Shown here: positions 17,124-25,163 of the stretch, one piece after another
Layout of the letters: every line of letters starts with the position of its first letter
How positions within the stretch are numbered: the first letter of the stretch is position 1
NCBI GenBank assembly: GCA_965262365.1
Contig: OZ253541.1
Span: forward strand, 4,092,001 to 4,156,000
Length of the DNA: 64,000 bases
Direction: 5' to 3'
Origin: UBA6522 sp965262365
GTDB taxonomy: Bacteria; Pseudomonadota; Gammaproteobacteria; Steroidobacterales; Rariloculaceae
The notes under the pieces: generated by a model
Told to the model about the DNA's origin: nothing
Database searches by the model: none
What the model saw: only the letters and a program-made list of their open reading frames with translations
Translations under genes and position numbers: made by a program

Positions 17124-17276
17124 GCCCGCAAATACCCATGTGATGGCACCTACAGTCTTGAGTTCAAGCGCCAGGTGGCGCAACAGTACCTATCCGGCGA
17201 GATCGTCTTGGCCGATTTGGCGAGTCTGTACGACGTGTGCCGAGTGGCGTCCCCGGAAGAAGTGTACGAACCGTGA
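17124..17276 (+). pseudogene. N-terminal fragment of a transposase OrfA
   Basis: The frame reads ARKYPCDGTYSLEFKRQ, VAQQYLSGEIVLADLASLYDVCR and stops at 17276. The phrase YSLEFKRQVAQxYLxGE is typical of helix-turn-helix OrfA proteins of IS elements. No rest of the element is present. Confidence 0.55.
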
Positions 17277-17511
17277 GTCCCGGTTCGATTTGAGTGTTAG
17301 AAAATTCTTATTTGGATACCTCGTATGCAGTTCACGACCGCCTACCTGGACGCTAGTTTGCGAGATATCGTGGCGTCTCAGGACAGCGTGGATGCGTCTC
17401 GCGTATCAAGAGACGGTGTCGGTCAAACAGCCGGGGCGCAAGAGCCCCAAGGACGTAACGATGACAAGGTTGGGTCCGTTTGAGGAATTCGTTCTATTGG
17501 GCTGAGCTAGA

Positions 17512-17952
17512 ATGACCGCGCCCGTAGACGTGTTCGGGTTGGCAATGTCGTTGGGACTTGGTTGCCACTCGGAAAATCTGTCTGACTAAGTGTGCGGAAA
17601 GATCGAGTGCGTATCGGGAGGCGGATACCGGATCGTCTACAAGGGACGACAGCCGTTCACGCGTCAGCGCTTTACGGTTGGTCACGACTTCGGCCACTAC
17701 TTTCTGTATCGCGAGCTGATCGATGACGGCATCGCCGACGATATTGCTTACTGCAGCATTAGGGAAGGCGCGTAGGAGAGCACGAGAATCGGGGCGTTCC
17801 ACGAAATCGAGGCGAACCAAGTCGTCGCCGCGGTTCTGATGGCGGACGTACTCGCGGAGTCCGACCGTTATCAGAATCCGGGAATCTCTGTCGAAGATCT
17901 GGCTTGCAAATTCGGTGTCTCCAGACTGTCGATGGAAATTCGATTGGGATGA
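17512..17952 (+). pseudogene. ImmA/IrrE-type metallopeptidase with in-frame stops
   Basis: A single frame from ATG 17512 to TGA 17952 reads VDVFGLAMSLGL, stop TAA 17587, KIECVSGGGYRIVY, TRQRFTVGHDFGHYFL, stop TAG 17773, FHEIEANQVVAAVLMAD, FGVSRLSMEIRLG. This is the ImmA/IrrE (DUF955) pattern, but the zinc motif HExxH is HDFGH. The product would have been an HTH-repressor-cleaving metallopeptidase; it is now dead unless stops are read through. Confidence 0.75.
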
Positions 17953-17967
17953 GAATTTCTGCGCCGT

Positions 17968-18612
17968 CTAGTCGTTCGCCGTTGGGTTTGTGAGCCGGAT
18001 AAATCCGTCTCTACTGCCAGCGAAGGGGTAGGAAAGTGATACAAAGGTGCCGCCCCTGCGTCGAAACTGTAGATCATCAAGGGTAGACGCGCCACCCGGT
18101 CCAGGAATCCGAACCGAGCGCCAATGGCGCCCAAACGTAAGGTAGGCTTGGTGACCAAAATGAACACTAAGCCCGACGAAGTGATTTGCGTCTCTGCCCT
18201 CTTGTTCGCTCACGCCGAGACTGAGCCCGACACCGTATCTGTGCCTCCAAGTTTGCGGTTGGCCATTGCTCTCTCCGGCGTTTGGACCCGTCAGGTTCCT
18301 CGTTATGTGTACGAAAAACAATGTGGGAAATTCTCGCGCATCTTCTGCCTCATGATCCCGTAGAACGAGGTCGTTCTTCAGCGTATACTCTCTATCGGTC
18401 ACCTCGCTAATACCGAGGCCTAGTGTGAAGCTCGTTTCCCACGGATTTGGACTGGTTGGCACTGTAGGTTCCGAGAGCGTTAAATCGATATTTCCCTCGA
18501 ATTGGGCGGTCCCCGTAATCGTTGTTGCTCCCTCTGGCGTTTGCCCAATTTCGATTTGGGGAAAGCCAGTAATCGGCAAGAGGACAAGGATTGAAAAAAT
18601 TTTGTGCCGCAT
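17968..18612 (-). CDS. Secreted protein of unknown function
   Basis: 214 aa from ATG 18612. Residues 1-25 are a signal peptide (MRHKIFSILVLLPITGFPQ). The mature part is rich in short beta-like repeats (SFTLGLGISEV, RYGVGLSLGVSEQ, VGLSVHFGHQAYLTFG, GTFVSLSYPF), the alternation expected of an outer-membrane beta-barrel. I do not recognise the family. AT-richer than the IS elements around it. Confidence 0.55.
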   Translation of the reverse strand: MRHKIFSILVLLPITGFPQIEIGQTPEGATTITGTAQFEGNIDLTLSEPTVPTSPNPWETSFTLGLGISEVTDREYTLKNDLVLRDHEAEDAREFPTLFFVHITRNLTGPNAGESNGQPQTWRHRYGVGLSLGVSEQEGRDANHFVGLSVHFGHQAYLTFGRHWRSVRIPGPGGASTLDDLQFRRRGGTFVSLSYPFAGSRDGFIRLTNPTAND

Positions 18613-18902
18613 GTGGTTAAGCTCCCTGTTTACTGGATGGGCGAATTCTAGCGCAAGATAACCAAGGTAGCGCAGCAGCCCGGTACGCGAAGCATCATAA
18701 CTGGAATGCCACTGCCCCAAAAAGTGAGTATGTGACAAGAACCGTCTAGTTCAGTATATAACCTCCTATTATACTGCGCTCAACACAGGCGGTTCCGAGA
18801 GCACGTAACCGCTATCACTAGATCTGGACCCAGGGGGTTGGACAGTGAGCATGATCTGGTAAGTGAAATCTCGAAGCTTTTGACTCTGGAGAGAGACAGA
18901 AG

Positions 18903-19151
18903 ATGACGCGGAGAAAGAGGGCCTATCTTTTGTCGGCGTTCCAGGCGAAAGTCGAGCTGTCAACGGTGAAGGGCGAGCGCATTTTGGCGGAGCTGGACGA
19001 AGAGTTTGATGTTCATGCAATCTTAACCAGATTCAGGATTAGGAGAAGCGGCTGGCGGAATGCGAGGAGGATGTGTTGGGCGGAAAGGCGGTCAAAGGGC
19101 AGCACAACGAAAAGGAGGTAGGGAAGCTTGATGCCAAGATCGCGGTCGGCT
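18903..19151 (+). pseudogene. IS3-type OrfA remnant
   Basis: Begins MTRRKRAYLLSAFQAKVELSTVKGERILAELDEEFDVH, the OrfA pattern of IS3/IS407-type elements (KAKVALEAxKGExTLAELAxxFxVH). After about residue 40 the similarity moves to another frame (EDVLGGKAVKGQ ... LDAKIAVG). No OrfB follows. Confidence 0.6.
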
Positions 19152-19193
19152 AGAGATGGAGAACGACTCTCTTTCCCGCGAGCCAGCGTGGCT

Positions 19194-19505
19194 TCATTGC
19201 GAGTGTTTGGTCGTCCCGCGTGGCACGTCCGGCGCGATTTTCGAAATTTCCCGCCGAATTTCCTCAATCTCCTCGCCTCGGTCGTTCGCGATCATGTCCC
19301 GCGCGGTGGCCTGGGCGGTGAACAACGTTGACCGCAAGAGCTGGATTTCAAGCTCGGTCCGGGGCCATTCGCGACGATCGAGAGCCTCCATCGCCAACTG
19401 AACCAGGACATGATTGGGCGATTGGTTCCGTTTTCTGGCGGCATTTTCGACGCGATTCCATTGGTCTTCGGTCACTCGAACGGTCTTCGACAGCGTCTTG
19501 GCCAT
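19194..19505 (-). CDS. Small ribbon-helix-helix-like protein
   Basis: 103 aa. Begins MAKTLSKTVRVTEDQWNRVENAARKRN, the beta-strand plus two helices of RHH/CopG or mobilisation accessory proteins, with a helical tail (RDMIANDRGEEIEEIRREI). Could be an antitoxin without visible toxin or a relaxosome-type DNA-binding protein. Confidence 0.5.
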   Translation of the reverse strand: MAKTLSKTVRVTEDQWNRVENAARKRNQSPNHVLVQLAMEALDRREWPRTELEIQLLRSTLFTAQATARDMIANDRGEEIEEIRREISKIAPDVPRGTTKHSQ

Positions 19506-19617
19506 GTGGTTTTCCCATTATCCGGAAAGATTTCCCGGTCAATTGTGCCGGAACGTGTACAGGATCGGTCAACGATCTGATTCGGAAGTGCCGGTCTCGA
19601 GAAAGGAAGGTCTTGCC

Positions 19618-19794
19618 ATGAAGTCGATTATCGAGGGCAATAAATATCGCGCTGCTGTAGGTCGGAGGAAGCTGGCGTTCAGTCAATTTGAAGGAACGGG
19701 CAAATCGAGGAGGATCGCGCGCTGGCGAGCGATCGGAGTCATGTCGGTTTTGTCCGAGATATCAACAGCTTGCCCATTCAGTCAATTTGACTGA
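19618..19794 (+). CDS. Possible small protein overlapping palindromic sites
   Basis: 58-aa ORF starting MKSIIEGNKYRAAVG, with AGGAAGG 12 nt upstream. It contains FSQFE and ends FSQFD because the 9-nt half-site TTCAGTCAA occurs twice within it. May not be a gene at all; the palindromes could be the functional feature. Confidence 0.25.
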   Translation: MKSIIEGNKYRAAVGRRKLAFSQFEGTGKSRRIARWRAIGVMSVLSEISTACPFSQFD

Positions 19795-19817
19795 ACGGCG
19801 CCGTCGAATTGACTGAA
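19678..19817. promoter_or_regulatory. Palindromic operator-like repeats (TTCAGTCAA)
   Basis: TTCAGTCAA occurs at 19678-19686. A perfect palindrome TTCAGTCAA-T-TTGACTGAA is at 19777-19795, and an inverted half-site TTGACTGAA at 19809-19817. Spacing and symmetry suggest a dimeric repressor site. Confidence 0.35.
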
Positions 19818-20497
19818 CTTTTCCCGGCACGGTCGCAGGGCGATTCTCTGGTAGTGGGGCGCAGTCGAATGCAGGTCGAGCGCGGGTCGAGCGCAGTGGG
19901 AGGTAGTTGGCGCCGGTCCGGGCAGCCCGCTGCGTCGGGTGTGAGAGCCAAGCCTGCCTCGGGCAGTGAGACAGGCCAAATATCCAAACACACCGAATCG
20001 GGCTGAAACCCGCGCCGTTACGGCGATTGCGAGCCGTCGCGGCAATTGAGCGAGGCGGCCGGTCCGCGATCCACGGACATGAGACGCCTTGTCTGTCGCG
20101 AACGAAGGTAACAAAACGGGCCGCGCGATGGAAGCGCGGTGCGCCGTTTCGCACACAGGGCGCACCGGGAGCCGGGAGCCTGTTCCACCGGCGCACAGGC
20201 TTTTTCTCACATGTTCCAGGAACCAGGCGGGCGCGTTTCACACGTTACCTTTCCGCACCGGTGTTGTTTCACATGTTACCTGAGCGCACCGGTCAACGGC
20301 GAAGGCCGCGGTTTGCCGGGCGATGCGTTGTCGTGTCACTTGTTACCGCGAACGCAGACACGACTGTTGCACGCGTTACCTCGGCGTCAGCGGCGCGAGC
20401 GAGACCGAAGGGATGCGCTGACCGGAGCAGCAGGCGCCGACCAGGAGAAAAGGGCCGCGCCGCCGGAGCGACGCGACCCGTGTCGGAGGCGCTTGCG
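19818..20497. promoter_or_regulatory. Non-coding region with GTTACC direct repeats
   Basis: No gene is supported. Four copies of a YNCANNNGTTACC-like motif lie at 20244, 20275, 20342 and 20375 (positions of GTTACC), with an inverted GGTAAC at 20107. Spacings of 31, 67 and 33 bp place them about three helical turns apart. The 15-mer GCGTCGGGTGTGAGA at 19933 also occurs at 45199 beside the second module. Iteron or regulator-binding function is inference. Confidence 0.4.
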
Positions 20498-21424
20498 CTA
20501 GTTCGCGCAGCGCTGCACCGGGATGCCGAGCGTGACGGCCTTGTCGATGAGGTTGTCGGTGATGCCGCTGCCGGGGAAAGCGATGACGCCCTTGGGCAGC
20601 AGGTTCAGCAGCTCGTCGTTTCGCCGGAACGGCGCGGCGCGTCCGTGGGCGTTCCAGTCCGGCTTGCACACGACCTGGTTCACCCCTTTGGATTCGGCCC
20701 AGCGTGCCGCGATGCGCTCCACGCCCGGACCGCCGCCGTGCACCAGGACCATGTCGCGGTATTTGTTTCGGGCCTTGTCGAGGCGCCGGAACACCGCGTC
20801 GGCGTCGGCGACGTCCTTGCCGCCGGCGATCGCGATCAAGGTGCCCTGCGGGAGGCAGTCCTGGGTCTTGCTGTGCTCGCGTGCCCGGAGAAAGTCGCGG
20901 GCGTCGATTGCTGCGGAGGTGAGCTTGCCCGTGCGGCTTGTGTGGCTGCCGTAGCGGGGCCGCCAGGTGTCGCCGGTGGCGTTGCGGTATTCGTCGGCGG
21001 CGGCGTCTCTCAGTTTCTCGAACGCGTCGCGCCGCAGGCCCAGGTTTCTCGCCCGGTCGGTGATCAGTTCCAGTTCGCGGGCCTTGACCTCGGAGCCGTC
21101 CTGCGCCTTCTGCAGGTCGCGCAGCCTGGGACTCAGGCGGTCGACGCCGCGGTCGAGTCTTCGGACCTGGGCGTGGAGCGTGTTGACGAAGCCCCAGAGC
21201 AGGGATTCTTTCTCGTCGGCGAGCTGGGTGCCGTCGGGGGCGATGTTCTCGCTCAGGACCCGGAACGCTTCGGCGACGGCTTGAAGCGCATCGTCTTCGT
21301 CCCAGACATCCCTGGGGTCGAACTCGTCGCGCGCGGGGGTTGCGCCGAACAGCGCCGCGTTTTCGCAGATCACCGCGGTGGGGGATTGGGCTTGCTGAGT
21401 GTGAATGGATTCGAGATTGAACAT
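20498..21424 (-). CDS. SLOG-fold DUF2493 protein (module 1)
   Basis: 308 aa. The N-terminal half is helical (GTQLADEKESLLWGFVNTLHAQVRRLDRGVDRL). The C-terminal ~130 residues are a DUF2493/SLOG Rossmann-like domain with VHGGGPGVERIAARWAES, CKPDWNAHGRAAPFRRNDEL and GVIAFPGSGITDNL. SLOG domains bind or process nucleotides, and some relatives act in phage-defence signalling. Start ATG preceded by AAGGAGA. A paralogue is at 46057-46968, and both close a conserved gene module. Confidence 0.8.
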   Translation of the reverse strand: MFNLESIHTQQAQSPTAVICENAALFGATPARDEFDPRDVWDEDDALQAVAEAFRVLSENIAPDGTQLADEKESLLWGFVNTLHAQVRRLDRGVDRLSPRLRDLQKAQDGSEVKARELELITDRARNLGLRRDAFEKLRDAAADEYRNATGDTWRPRYGSHTSRTGKLTSAAIDARDFLRAREHSKTQDCLPQGTLIAIAGGKDVADADAVFRRLDKARNKYRDMVLVHGGGPGVERIAARWAESKGVNQVVCKPDWNAHGRAAPFRRNDELLNLLPKGVIAFPGSGITDNLIDKAVTLGIPVQRCAN

Positions 21425-21490
21425 GCGGTGTCTCCTTGTATGAAGATAGAGTGTTGAGCCTGTGTGGCCCGAAGCGCCGGAAGAGCGTGT

Positions 21491-21624
21491 TCCCGACGTT
21501 GGTTTATTGGCTCACGCGCGCGCAGCGGAGCCACCGCGCAGCGGCCGTAACGCAGTGAAGGACCCCTGCGCTTTGCAGGGGTTGGCGCAGTGAGCACGTG
21601 TGGGACGATGGGCCTACGTCGGGA
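21491..21624 (+). ncRNA. Candidate structured RNA upstream of SLOG gene (copy 1)
   Basis: A closing stem TCCCGACGT (21491-21499) pairs with ACGTCGGGA (21616-21624). Inside are TGGCTC/GAGCCA (21508-21533), CCGC-GCA-GCGG (from about 21533) and CCCCTGC/GCAGGGG (around 21572-21590). Copy 2 at 47011-47159 shares GCGCGCGCAG, GGACCC, GGGTTG, CGC and TGAGCACGTGTG in the same order, while the stem sequences differ yet still pair. A TTTTTGTTT run follows the closing stem. Orientation is argued from the wobble pair and loop types in copy 2. I do not recognise an Rfam family. Confidence 0.5.
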
Positions 21625-21716
21625 GGAGGTTTTTGTTTCCCACCACCCGCTTCTTCTTCCGGCGGCGGGATCCATGCTGACGCTCGGATTCGCGCCGAAC
21701 GTTGGCGTGGCCGTCT

Positions 21717-21944
21717 TCACCTGTAGAACGGATGCGTGGAGATAAGGCGGTGGGTGACCTCGCGGATTCGGCGCCGGTCATGCACGCGCTGCGGTCCGCG
21801 CCAGTCCTCGTCGAGATGGATGATCCAGAAATGAGCCCCCCGATTTAGGATGTCGTTCTGGCGGTAGACTTCCCCGATGGGCTCGCCGTCCAGGTAGATG
21901 CGCGATTCCTGCGGAGCGATCCGCTTGAAGGTGATGTCGGTCAT
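21717..21944 (-). CDS. Conserved small protein of the SLOG/SSB module
   Basis: 75 aa with a good ribosome site (GGGAGGA). Begins MTDITFKRIAPQESRIYLDGEPIGEVYRQNDILN, then HFWIIHLDEDWRGPQRV. It looks like a compact beta-rich protein with a conserved Trp-rich centre. Lies between ssb and the SLOG gene in the same direction. Function unknown. Confidence 0.65.
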   Translation of the reverse strand: MTDITFKRIAPQESRIYLDGEPIGEVYRQNDILNRGAHFWIIHLDEDWRGPQRVHDRRRIREVTHRLISTHPFYR

Positions 21945-22145
21945 GGATTCCTCCCGGCGATGCGATGGGCGGCGCGGTGGAGCTCCCTCCCGGTCTCCGC
22001 CGCGTTCGCACTTGTCGCGCTACGCTCTGCCTCGCCGCCAACATGGGCGGCGAATCCCGAACGGGTGCGGACTCGAAGCCGCCGGCAAAAAAGGGGAGCC
22101 GGCGCCGAAGCACCGGCCCCCCAAGGGGCGCGCACGGGAAGCGGA

Positions 22146-22607
22146 TCAGAACGGAACGGAATCGTCCTGCAAGCCGTCGACCTGAGCCTGGGCGCCGCCG
22201 GACGGCTGCGCCGGGCCGCTCACGGGTTCGCCGGCATCCGCCGCCGCGCCGTCGCCGTTCGGGCGATCGAGGAACTGCACGCGCGAACCGGGCGCCAGCA
22301 GGATCTCGGTCGAGAATCGGTCGGCGTCCTCGCCGTCCTTGCGCCAGCGTCGCGTCTGCAGCTTGCCGGCGACGTAGACCAGCCGGCCCTTGCTCGCGTG
22401 CTTCGCCAGCATGTCCACCAGGCCGGGCTGGAACGTGACGATGCGGTGCCACTCGGTCTTGTCGACCTTCTGGCCGTCCTTGTCGATGTACGACTCGTCG
22501 GTCGCGATGCTCAGGTTGGCCACGCGGCCGCCCGAGACGAGATGATTGACGCTGGCGTCGGCGCCGAGGCGTCCGATGACTTCCGCGCGGTTGAGTCCGA
22601 AGCTCAT
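22146..22607 (-). CDS. ssb: Single-stranded DNA-binding protein (module 1)
   Basis: 153 aa. OB-fold with NRAEVIGRLGAD, VANLSIATDESY, EWHRIVTFQPGLVDMLAKHASKGRLVYVAGKLQTRRW; the C-terminus ends in the acidic tip DDSVPF that binds SSB partners. Ribosome site AAGGAGA. Close paralogue at 48504-48965. Mobile-element SSBs protect single-stranded transfer intermediates or aid recombination. Confidence 0.95.
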   Translation of the reverse strand: MSFGLNRAEVIGRLGADASVNHLVSGGRVANLSIATDESYIDKDGQKVDKTEWHRIVTFQPGLVDMLAKHASKGRLVYVAGKLQTRRWRKDGEDADRFSTEILLAPGSRVQFLDRPNGDGAAADAGEPVSGPAQPSGGAQAQVDGLQDDSVPF

Positions 22608-22688
22608 AGGGATTCTCCTTAAGTACTGGTTGATGACGATGGGTTGCGAACGGCGGAGACCGGAACCTCTCTCCGATTCCCCGTCCGT

Positions 22689-22865
22689 TCATCCTTCTCC
22701 TGCTTCCCTCTCACTCGGGAAATCGGGGACCTCGCGGTCGGGACAGCGCCGGACGAAGTCCTCGGCGAGCGTCTCCCGCACGGCGGCGGGGTCGGCGCCA
22801 ATTACGGCGAGCAACTGGCATGCATTGGGGGTGAGCGGATCGTGATCGGTGGACAGGTCGAACAT
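22689..22865 (-). CDS. Small acidic protein of module 1
   Basis: 58 aa, start ATG 22865 with AAGGAGA 6 nt upstream: MFDLSTDHDPLTPNACQLLAVIG, AVRETLAEDFVRR. Positional equivalent of the 72-aa ORF at 49070-49288 in module 2. Function unknown. Confidence 0.5.
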   Translation of the reverse strand: MFDLSTDHDPLTPNACQLLAVIGADPAAVRETLAEDFVRRCPDREVPDFPSEREAGEG

Positions 22866-22996
22866 GAGGGTCTCCTTGCGCGGCGCCCGGGCCGGGGGAG
22901 CCGGTCTCCCTCTACTCTCCCAGGTGCTCGCACCCATCCCGCTGTCCTCGACCCCGGGACCGCCGCTCCGCGTCCCGGCCGTCCGGAGCGAGCCGT

Positions 22997-24016
22997 TCAG
23001 GTCCAGCCGGTGAACCGCGCCGTGACGGGCGCGTCGTTGAGGATCACCACCTCGTCGAACCCGATTCCTGCGAACGACAGGCTGGCGGCGGCCTCGGCCT
23101 CGGTATCGAACGGGCCGTGCGCCTCTCCGGTGGCGAGCTCGATCACGGTGAAGCTGGGATCCCAGACCGGGATGCCGCGGAAGAATTGGGACCGCTCGTA
23201 CGAGCGCTTTGCGCAGGGCTCGCACCTGGAAGCCCCATGGCTCGGCCGGTTGCAATCCGTGCAGCGGCCCGCAGCCCGGCGTTTCCAGTACCGGCGCCTG
23301 CTCGCGGCGTTCCTGAGTTCGGGCCGGCCGCGTTCGATCTCGAGTGCGGCGCAGCGGATGCATTGCCAGGCGCCGTCCGTGGCCGGCCCTTGGCATCGGG
23401 TGCACGAACCGGCGGATCGCCGGCTGGCGTAGATCGCGCGCTCGGTGAGCCGCCTGCCCTCCCGGCACATCTCGCAGGTCGCACCGCCCTCGACGGGCGG
23501 CCGGCGCGCGCAGGCTGTACACAGGCCGGACTCCCGGCGAACGCTACGACGTTTTTCGCTGACGATGCGCGCGCTTCGGCGCTTGCAGGAAACCGACTTG
23601 CCACCGTAGAGCTTTCCGGCAGCCTTGGCTTCGTGATACCGGCGGCGCTCGGCTTCGCGACGGTTCTCGCCGCATTTGGCGCAGAGCCGTCGGCCGTCCT
23701 CTGCAAGGCTGATTCCGCACTTGGTGCAAAGGCCCCGTTCGCTGCGCTCGGTAACCTGGCGGCGGTAACGGCGTCGTTCGGCCGTCCGGGATTTCTCGCG
23801 GTCCCGACGCGGCTTGCCTGCAGCCCGCAATCGGGCATCCCGGGCGCGCCCGGCGGCACGGGCTTTCCGGGTACATGCCTTGCACAGGCTGCGGCCAGGG
23901 GACGGAGGGCACTTTCCACACTTCGGGCACAGGCCGGCGGCGAGGCGTTGGGCGGTGCGTTTGCGGTACCGCGCGCGGTCGTGCGCCCGGCGCACCTCGG
24001 GATCCTTGAACGGCAT
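22997..24016 (-). CDS. Multi-zinc-ribbon basic protein (module 1)
   Basis: 339 aa, start ATG 24016 with CAGGAGA upstream. It contains repeated two-Cys knuckles in pairs: CPKCGK/CKAC, CTKCGI/CAKC, CTACAR/CEMC, CTRCQG/CIRC, CTDCNR/CEPC. They are separated by very Arg-rich helices, so five or so CxxC-x(10-12)-CxxC ribbons are expected. A small C-terminal domain follows (VWDPSFTVIELA ... AAASLSFAGIGFDEVVIL). It probably binds nucleic acid. Paralogue at 49404-50420. I do not recognise a named family. Confidence 0.7.
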   Translation of the reverse strand: MPFKDPEVRRAHDRARYRKRTAQRLAAGLCPKCGKCPPSPGRSLCKACTRKARAAGRARDARLRAAGKPRRDREKSRTAERRRYRRQVTERSERGLCTKCGISLAEDGRRLCAKCGENRREAERRRYHEAKAAGKLYGGKSVSCKRRSARIVSEKRRSVRRESGLCTACARRPPVEGGATCEMCREGRRLTERAIYASRRSAGSCTRCQGPATDGAWQCIRCAALEIERGRPELRNAASRRRYWKRRAAGRCTDCNRPSHGASRCEPCAKRSYERSQFFRGIPVWDPSFTVIELATGEAHGPFDTEAEAAASLSFAGIGFDEVVILNDAPVTARFTGWT

Positions 24017-24100
24017 CGGGGTGTCTCCTGTCTTGGTGGAAGTCAGGACGGCGGACGACCGGCCGGCGGAGGGCCAGCGGGACGTCCAGGAAAACGCCGA

Positions 24101-24427
24101 TCAGCCCTTCTGGCGGCGCTCGACGAAAATGCCCAATGCGCGCCAACCCCAGAGCTGGATTCCGCAATCGCGAAGGTTCATGCCGGTGGCGATGATGATT
24201 TCATCGCGGGCTGGGCGAAGGTTCTCGAGCGCCTTCAGCGAGACGATTCTGGGGCGGGCCCTGCGGCGCCCCCTGGGCCGGGCGCCGTCGTCATCGACGG
24301 GAACGATGTCGCCGTTGGCCCGAGACAGGTAGCGCTGGACAACGTAGCGGTTGTCGTCGAGACCGCTACCGACGAAGTGGGTGAGATAGGTGCGCGAGTC
24401 GCCGCGCGGTGCGAGTGCCGCCTGCAT
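24101..24427 (-). CDS. Small conserved protein of module 1
   Basis: 108 aa from ATG 24427 (AAGGAGC upstream). TYLTHFVGSGLDDNRYVVQRYL ... SLKALENLRPARDEIIIATGM ... IQLWGWRALGIF. It aligns in order with the protein at 50490-50822 (TFLTHYFGGGLVDQ; IQYWGYAACGLFG). First gene of the module, probably co-transcribed with the zinc-ribbon gene. Function unknown. Confidence 0.65.
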   Translation of the reverse strand: MQAALAPRGDSRTYLTHFVGSGLDDNRYVVQRYLSRANGDIVPVDDDGARPRGRRRARPRIVSLKALENLRPARDEIIIATGMNLRDCGIQLWGWRALGIFVERRQKG

Positions 24428-24752
24428 CGTGCCGTGCTCCTTGAGTCGGATGGAAAGGGGAAGGCGGCAGCGGCTCCCGCCGGACCGCCGGCCACCGCCC
24501 CGTTCCGGCCAAGCGCACCCTCTCGGTGGCGTCGAAGGCGTCAGATGGCGATAGAGCGACAATGCACAGCGATGTAAAACGGGACTAGTGAGCGAGCGGG
24601 CATGGTTGCCGCACTTGCTGAGCTGTACTCCCTCCGCGAAAAGTGCATAGTTGCCCTTACCGGACCTACTCTTGCATACGATTGGCAAGTACGCGGACTT
24701 CCTAGTTTCCTGCCTAACAATTGATATAGGCAGTATCAGGTTGTCGAGACTA
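24428..24752. other. Intergenic region upstream of module 1
   Basis: No gene seen. Expected to hold the promoter of the minus-strand module; I could not pick out a convincing -35/-10 pair. Confidence 0.4.
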
Positions 24753-25049
24753 ATGGGATTCGGACTTTCGCGCGGAGCGAGGAGGCACGTAGTGATAGCG
24801 CTGATGGTAATTCTGGTTTTGTTGGTGGCCGCAATCTTAGTCACAGTCCTTTCTGGATGGACGATCGTGGGCATGGCGTTGATCTTTTTGTTGGGGCTGG
24901 CATTAGTAGCAGTTTTGGCTAGTTGGTTAGGGGACTGGGTATGGTGGATTTTGGCGTTGGGGTTTTTTACGCTGATGGCCGTGGGCGGCTGGGCACACCA
25001 TAGGGAGGAAAAAATAAGAAAGGAATTGGAGCGAAAGATACGTTTCTAG
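24753..25049 (+). CDS. Small membrane protein
   Basis: 98 aa if started at ATG 24753 (a longer frame opens at 24651). Three hydrophobic spans: VVIALMVILVLLVAAILVTVL, a following GMALIFLLGLALVAVLASWL and VWWILALGFFTLMAVGGW; then a basic tail EEKIRKELERKIRF. No recognised family; AT-rich compared with the module next door. Confidence 0.55.
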   Translation: MGFGLSRGARRHVVIALMVILVLLVAAILVTVLSGWTIVGMALIFLLGLALVAVLASWLGDWVWWILALGFFTLMAVGGWAHHREEKIRKELERKIRF

Positions 25050-25163
25050 CATTGACAACCTGATAGTTGAGCGCAAGACGGACACTTGACGCGGCATCTT
25101 TTCCTGAAGGATTCTAGGATCCGGCTTGACGACGACTAATTCCAACCTGAGGAGGTCACCGGA

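Noticed and set aside
20027..21457. 476-aa plus-strand ORF
   Set aside because: Antisense to the SLOG gene; lacks motifs and covers the GTTACC repeat region.
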